A stretch of 64,000 bases of DNA from Delphinus delphis (taxonomy: Eukaryota; Chordata; Mammalia; Artiodactyla; Delphinidae). Below, piece after piece: positions 58,986 to 64,000 of this stretch. The number at the start of each line of letters is the position of its first letter. Position 1 is the first letter of the stretch. Under the pieces are notes generated by a model, which worked only from the letters and a program-made list of their open reading frames with translations, ran no database searches and was not told the DNA's origin. Position numbers and translations under genes: made by a program. Location: the NCBI RefSeq assembly GCF_949987515.2, contig NC_082694.2:58898080-58962079 (forward strand), given 5' to 3'.

Positions 58986-60189
58986 CATATTTTGACCACG
59001 AGGGTGAGGGCAGCAGGGCAACTTTTGACTTTACATTTTTTCATGAGTTCCTTCTCCTCTCCTTCTGTTTACTTTTTCTTTGAGAACTAACATTAGAACC
59101 TTTTATTGTTCCAACATAATAGATTTTTTGTCTCTATTTTTCACTGAACATTTTTCTTTCTGTTTAATATTGTCCTTTAACAACTTTATGCATTGTTATA
59201 TCATTTATGGTGAATTTTTTTTCTCATTTGTTTCATAATTTTGAGATCATCTTCAGGGGGAATTCCATATGGCTTTTGAGAGTGTGTCCTTCCGACAATG
59301 TTGGATTTTTTTTTCCCTGGGACCCCAGTGACCTCATTGTTTTCTATATATATTTGAACCCTAAACCTGAGTGAAGAAGAGGCCTTTTAAATTCTAAGAG
59401 GAAACATTTTTTCTCCTGTCCAGATCCCAGGCCGTGACACACAAATCCCTAGTCATCTGCTGCTAGTCCACTATTTTAATGAGGGTGTAGCCCTTTAAGG
59501 ATTCTGGTTTTATGTGGGTGTTTGTTTTAACTCTTCTTCTACAGAGCTGTAACCTTTTCTTCTGTGCCCATGTAGGGGATAAAACTAAAGCCCTAGCTTA
59601 CTGAGATTGGCCTTCCCCTAAGAGACAACTAGACTATTTGTCATTTTTACCATTCTGTTTTACATTTTCGTTTTTGCGTTTGGCTTCTGGACAAGTCTCT
59701 GACTGTTTATGAGCTTAGCTAGGCATTTAAAAGATTATTTAAAATTTTTTTTCCTGGTGTTAACTTTCAGGGTTTTCAGGTTATCTTATTTGCTGTATTG
59801 TGGGAACACACATCTCAAGAAGGCCTATCTTACTGGATGAGAGTAGGCTTACAAGCCACGGAAGTTAGTTTCTATATGGTTTATCCTCATTTAAGCTTAG
59901 TCTTGTCCCCGAAAGAATCTAAGTGAAATAGATTTCTCTCTTCCACCATTGTAAAATACAAGTACTCTGAACTACGCATCTTTACAAAGCTGTTAAGTTT
60001 AGGTAAATGGGAGATCGCTGTCTAGCACGTGATTTCATGGTTGGAATTTGATTCAGTTTCTAGAATAGTTTTTCCTGCCTAACTTAACTTCTTTATTCTA
60101 AAGTGATTTAATAGCGAGAAAGAGAAAACTATTTAAATGTTTTTCATAAGTCGAAAGATGTGCACAGAGGAAATATTCAAATATTATAT

Positions 60190-60500
60190 GGTTAAGCTAT
60201 GTATATTGATATGGAAAGATGTCCATGATAAGTGAAGAGGCAAGTTTCAGAATTGTATGTGTAATATGATTCCATTTATGTTTATGTGTTTGTGCACTAC
60301 ATACCTGTACTATATAAAACATGTATGCATTGAGTCATCTGGTAGACTATAGGCCAAACTATTGGTATTGTTTATTATTGAGTAATACTGGTTTGGATAA
60401 GGAAAAGACCTGTCTCTGTTGATTGGAATTTTTTTATATTGAACATGTATTAATTTTATATCTATAAAGCTAATAATTTTAGGGGAAAAGTATTGATTTT
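60190..60500 (+). mobile_element. Old L1-like 3' end
   Basis: 'tatggaaagatgtccatgataag', 'gtgtaatatgattccatttatg' and 'tatattgaacatgtattaatttt' resemble an old L1 3' terminus. It is diverged. Confidence 0.45.
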
Positions 60501-60654
60501 TAACCTAGTCAATGTTACATGTCAGTTTTTTTAAAAAGCTTTAATAAAAACTAGCTAAACGTCTTGGCCATGCTTTCTTTCTTTTAACATTTAAGAGGTA
60601 ATATGATCAGGTGTAAACATGAAAATGTAATTAATTTCAGTGACTATTTCAATG

Positions 60655-60785
60655 TTTTATTCATTCCACAAACACTGAATAGCTTTTCCATGCCAGGCAC
60701 TGTTCTAAACACTGGGGATACAATAAGCAAATCAGATTTTTTAAAATTCCTTCCCTCATGAAGCTTACTTTTTAGTAGAATTTAA
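60655..60785 (-). mobile_element. L2 LINE 3' fragment, antisense
   Basis: 'catgccaggcactgttctaaacactgggg' and 'ccctcatgaagcttac' are reversed L2 3'-end landmarks. It lies about 100 bp upstream of the exon at 60887. Confidence 0.65.
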
Positions 60786-60886
60786 GTATATTAAGTCTAT
60801 TGCTTAGTGGAACTTGTAATCTTTGTCTCTTATTGAAAAACATACTTTGACTAATTTTATTAACATTAATTTTTTTCCTCTTATAG

Positions 60887-60942
60887 TAACGGGACCTCTG
60901 TCAGAACTGCAAATTGCATATGTTAGCAGAGAAACACTACAG
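60887..60942 (+). CDS. MAP4K3: MAP4K3 exon (probably coding exon 5)
   Basis: This exon encodes helices D and E at the start of the kinase C-lobe, residues about 104-122. It completes a split Val, then reads TGPLSELQIAYVSRETLQ. The acceptor is CCTCTTATAG and the donor is CAG|GTAAAT. Length is 56 bp, leaving in phase 0 so that the next exon starts on a whole codon. AYVSRETLQ matches MAP4K3; MAP4K5, from memory, has AYVCRETLQ. Confidence 0.96.
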
Positions 60943-61531
60943 GTAAATTCAATGTTAATTAAAAAGTAATGTTCTTTATTAAATTAAATGTTTAATTATT
61001 GTGCATTACCTGTTAAGCAGAGTAAGGATTTAAATATTCTAGTTTGGTAAACTCTTGAATTTAATACATTTCAAAGTTGTGTAGTAAACTCAAATTATAT
61101 TTGCAAATAAACACGTTAAAGCTTCAGTATCATAATGTACCTCCTAAAATTTAAGCACTATGGATTGGTTATTTATTTTTATGTTCCTCTTAATACCAAA
61201 GAAAAGCTTGAAAATTAAGCATTCTTATGGGATTGAAACTCATTCTGATACAAATTGGATATTTACTTTTAAAAAGTTATTTCAAACTATTTGCAGAGTT
61301 TAGTGAAAATTATTTCTCTTAGGAAAATTAGTGGTTCAGACTGAGCTCCGCCTCTCATTTTCTCGATTCTTTTATCTTTTCGGATACTCTGGTAAAATAA
61401 AATGATTATCACTAGTGCTTTCTGTGATGAGTAAATAAATAAGACAGAATACTACTCATTGATGACTTTAAATCCCAAAGGGTGTCTGTAGTAAAGTCTT
61501 GTTAATTTTTCTTTTTTTTTTGAAACTCCAG
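60943..61531 (+). other. MAP4K3: MAP4K3 intron 5 (589 bp)
   Basis: A short AT-rich phase-0 intron with no recognised repeat. Its acceptor is preceded by a T-run (61507-61521) and then GAAACTCCAG. Confidence 0.93.
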
Positions 61532-61579
61532 GGATTATACTATCTTCACAGTAAAGGAAAAATGCACAGGGATATAAAG
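61532..61579 (+). CDS. MAP4K3: MAP4K3 exon (probably coding exon 6)
   Basis: This exon encodes the end of helix E and the start of the catalytic loop, residues about 123-138: GLYYLHSKGKMHRDIK. HRD supplies the catalytic aspartate (Asp136 by human numbering), and the following Lys is part of the HRDIKxxN loop. The rest of the loop (GANILL and the DFG segment) must lie beyond the window. The acceptor is CTCCAG and the donor is AAG|GTATAT, a weak site. Length is 48 bp, in phase 0 at both ends, so skipping it would keep the frame but remove the HRD motif. If the intron were retained, translation would stop at about 61715. Confidence 0.96.
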
Positions 61580-61737
61580 GTATATATCATATGTTTACCT
61601 AATGGCCCTTTCTTCATTTTTAAATATTCTGACCCCAAACTGTTGAGCAAAATTGTATCAGTTATTCTGTTTGATGAATTTGTTATCTTAATATGTTACT
61701 ATAATAAAATTGAGTGATACTTTGAAGGGTTTATTAA

Positions 61738-61830
61738 TTTTTTTAAAGCAACTCTATTGAGATACAGTTCACATACAATAAAATTCACCCTTTTAAAGTG
61801 TACAATTGTGGATTCATGTTTTAATAACAC
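61738..61830 (-). mobile_element. Old L1 tail fragment, antisense
   Basis: 'tattgagatacagttcacatac' and 'aaattcacccttttaaagtgtac' are a common reversed old-L1 3'-UTR motif. Confidence 0.55.
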
Positions 61831-62449
61831 ATTTTAGCTTATTTGTAGTTATTTATTTATAAAATGCAAATTAGGTCCATAGCTTCCATTAAGTTACAGT
61901 CTTTAGGAAGTTTCATGCTTTGAATATTGTAGTAAACTTTGGCAATCTTAAGGAACTGTCATTAATAATGTATAAAAATGGATAAACTAAGCCTTGACCT
62001 TTTCTGCTGGTCTTTAACTGGCAGAGGAGAGCAGGTACACGGGCCATGCTGTGGTAAACCACCCCTATCCTGGGACTCTGAGGTTATTTCCAAAGATACT
62101 GCCGTCTTCCCAGCCTGGATATTTTCTCTGTTGTTTATTTTTTCTTTTCTTTTCTTCTTCCTCATTCATCTTACCTCCTGCTTTTTCTTTCCCCCTTTTG
62201 TTTTCTCTAACATAAAGGTTCTAACCCTTTTTTGCAGGGGATGTGGGTGTGGGAATCATGTGCTCTTTGAGTCTGATGAAAGCCATGGACTCTCTCCTCC
62301 AAAAATGCTCTTGTGCACATGCCTTCAAATTTTGCATGAAATTTCAGTGGACTCTCAGATCACCTGCTGAGATCCTCTACCCTAAGTATTGTTCATAAAC
62401 CACTTAAAAGACATAAGCAAAGAGCCTTGGATTCAAAGGTGGGAGAGAT

Positions 62450-62755
62450 CCTAAGAAGATAAGTGTATCAAGAAAGATTCTGTGTCATTGGCACTTAAAT
62501 GATCTGGAAGGATTGATAGATTTTTGTCAGAAATGGAAGTTGGAATGCCTTCTAAGCAGAAGGAACAGTGTGAGCAAAGATACAGAGGTCAGAAAGTGTG
62601 GGGTCATTTTAGGGGGTATAAAGGCTGTACCATATAATTGAAGAGAAGAGAATGTAGGAGAGTGATAAGAGATGGTGTTGGCCAGGAGGTTTGGTGCTCC
62701 ACTATGCAAGAACTCGTGCGCTGGACTTCAGAGTTTGGGCCTAATTGGATAGATT
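62450..62755 (-). mobile_element. L2 LINE fragment, antisense
   Basis: 'agcagaaggaacagtgtgagcaaag' and 'ggccaggaggtttggtgctcc' follow reversed L2. It lies back-to-back with a forward L2 at 62762. Confidence 0.5.
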
Positions 62756-62761
62756 CTAGCC

Positions 62762-63309
62762 ATCACCACTATTTCTACCCTGTCTAAGCCACCATTATAT
62801 TATATCTCACCTGGACTTCTGGACTAGCCTTCTAACTGGTTTCCCTGCTCCCATTCTTGAGTGATCCTACAGTCAGTTCTCTACCTCACACCAAAGTGAC
62901 CTTTGTAAATCAGATCTTGTCACTCTCCTGCTTATAAACCACGGTTGGCTTCCCACCATACTCAGTACAGTATTCAGATGTTTTTACCGTGGCCATTAAG
63001 GTTATGCATGATCTGGCCCCTGCTTTCCTCTCCGACCTCATTTCATACTCTTCTTCATTTTACTCATTCTGTTCTAGGCACACTAAACTTGGAGTTCCTG
63101 GAATATGTTGAGTTCATTCTGGTTCCAGGACTTTGTATTTGCTGTTACCTCTTTCTGGAATGTTCTTCTAGATTTTGGCATGACTCTGCACCCTCTCTTC
63201 AACTAGATCTCTGCTTAAATATTCCTGCCTTAGGGAGGCCTTCCCTTCCTGCTTTATCTTCAGAGTGCTTATCTCTACCTGGCTTTGAATCATTTATTGG
63301 TTCATTCAT

Positions 63310-63363
<54 letters not shown>

Positions 63364-63480
63364 TTGTTTTTAGATTTTCTTTCTCTCCTGCTTAGATGTA
63401 AACTCCTTGAGAGCTGGAACTTTTTCATTACTATAACCCCAGAGCTTCAAGTAGCATCTGGTTGCTAGTAGTCTCAGGGA
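62762..63480 (+). mobile_element. L2 LINE, sense, with an internal microsatellite
   Basis: 'tcacctggacttctggactagcc', 'ggttatgcatgatctggcccctgc', 'ctgcttaaatattcctgcc' and 'gtaaactccttgagagctgg' follow L2 over about 700 bp. A GT repeat at 63312-63355 interrupts the 3' part. The 142-codon open frame at 62945-63373 lies inside this repeat and is not a gene. Confidence 0.7.
63312..63355 (+). repeat. (GT)22 microsatellite
   Basis: About 44 bp of uninterrupted GT, inside an L2 copy, followed by ATGTGTATTTG. Confidence 0.95.
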
Positions 63481-64000
63481 GAGAGGGATGAATGGACACC
63501 TAGATGGATGGATGGAAGAATGCATTATAAGTGCAGGTGACATGATATAAACTGTAATTTAGAAAAATTAATCTGGAGCTGGGGAAAGACCAAACTGAAG
63601 ACTCTGGCAGAAGTCTAGATAGCTAGGGCCTGATTCAAGTTGAAATCCCTACTCTAGTTTCTTTTTCCTTTTTCTCATTTCTCCCATTACTCCTTAGAGT
63701 TGCAGTAATATCAAGGGGTGCAGGTTTGGGTTATTTCTTCCTCTTTTGGGGGCTGGAAGGGGCTTCCTAGTATTTGTTACCCCGACCTTATACTTACAAA
63801 ATTGATTGCATCCTGAACCATAGCGGATTACTTTTGCTTCCTCATTTAAAAGTTGCCCAGAGGCGGGACAGGGGTGGGGAGCCTGTAGTACCTTTGAGAG
63901 GCAGTATTTCTACCTCCTCCAAAAGCTCTCAGTTTTTTGAAGATGAAGTCATTATTATCACCTTCTTCTTTGAGCTTAGGTCAAGAAGCAAAAGTGGATA

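Larger units (their letters stand above)
50948..60886 (+). other. MAP4K3: MAP4K3 intron 4 (9.9 kb)
   Basis: It runs from the GTAAGA donor to the CCTCTTATAG acceptor and holds the SINE-L1 chimera, three nested SINEs and the fold-back insertion. Stretches with nothing recognised are 51126-51440, 56541-56790, 57520-58200 and 58985-60190, apart from possible old antisense L1 sequence. Confidence 0.9.
61580..64000 (+). other. MAP4K3: MAP4K3 intron 6, 5' part
   Basis: It starts with the weak donor GTATAT. I found no sequence for the next exon (GANILL) before the window ends. 61830-62440 and 63485-64000 contain nothing I recognise beyond AT- or CT-rich sequence. Confidence 0.85.

Noticed and set aside
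10074..61579. MAP4K5 or another MAP4K as the gene
   Set aside because: The exons read [36 protein letters not shown] and SRETLQ, which fit MAP4K3; the MAP4K5 residues recalled at these positions differ.
61499..61717. 72-codon frame covering the HRD exon
   Set aside because: It is the 48-bp exon with read-through into both introns; only 61532-61579 is supported as coding.
62945..63373. A 142-codon open frame on the plus strand
   Set aside because: It lies inside an L2 copy and ends in translated GT repeat (alternating V and C); chance open frame.

Overview
This window is mammalian nuclear DNA, most probably from a cetacean (whale or dolphin). It carries 18 tRNA-Glu-derived SINEs of the CHR type, in a short 'two-promoter-box plus A-tail' form, a long form with AAATAAAT tails, and a compact form. 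It also carries cetartiodactyl-type L1 elements. I saw none of the BovB or Bov-tA repeats that would mark a ruminant. Hippopotamus is the main alternative. Species and repeat-family names come from recognising consensus sequences, not from a database search.

The only host gene recognised is MAP4K3 (GLK, a Ste20-family MAP4 kinase) on the + strand. Five short exons (58, 91, 65, 56 and 48 bp) at 10074-10131, 40028-40118, 50883-50947, 60887-60942 and 61532-61579 join in frame. They encode the kinase N-lobe after the glycine loop and run to the catalytic HRD motif, residues about 33-138 by human numbering. They are probably coding exons 2-6. Exon 1 and all exons after HRDIK lie outside the window, so every other base is intron: the end of intron 1, then introns of 29,896, 10,764, 9,939 and 589 bp, then the start of intron 6. 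All five exons have AG acceptors and GT donors, and none shows a frameshift or stop.

Intron 1 (1-10073) holds old L1 and LTR-like fragments, hAT-type MITE relics, a GT microsatellite and a SINE inserted in a MIR. Intron 2 is the most repeat-dense part. It has ten SINEs, a Tigger1-like MITE, L2 and MIR copies, a 5'-inverted L1 at 25.65-26.40 kb and two long antisense L1 pieces at 27.1-31.9 kb, and it contains a run of 24 G. Intron 3 is mostly old and unique sequence, with a Charlie-type hAT MITE, a 73-bp tandem duplication and a long pyrimidine tract.

Intron 4 holds the most unusual structures. One is a roughly 4.9-kb SINE-L1 chimera bounded by a single pair of target-site duplications and later hit by three further SINEs. 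Another is an apparent poly(A)-only retroposition. The third is a 266-bp fold-back insertion of unknown family. No RNA gene, CpG island, promoter or second protein-coding gene could be supported.
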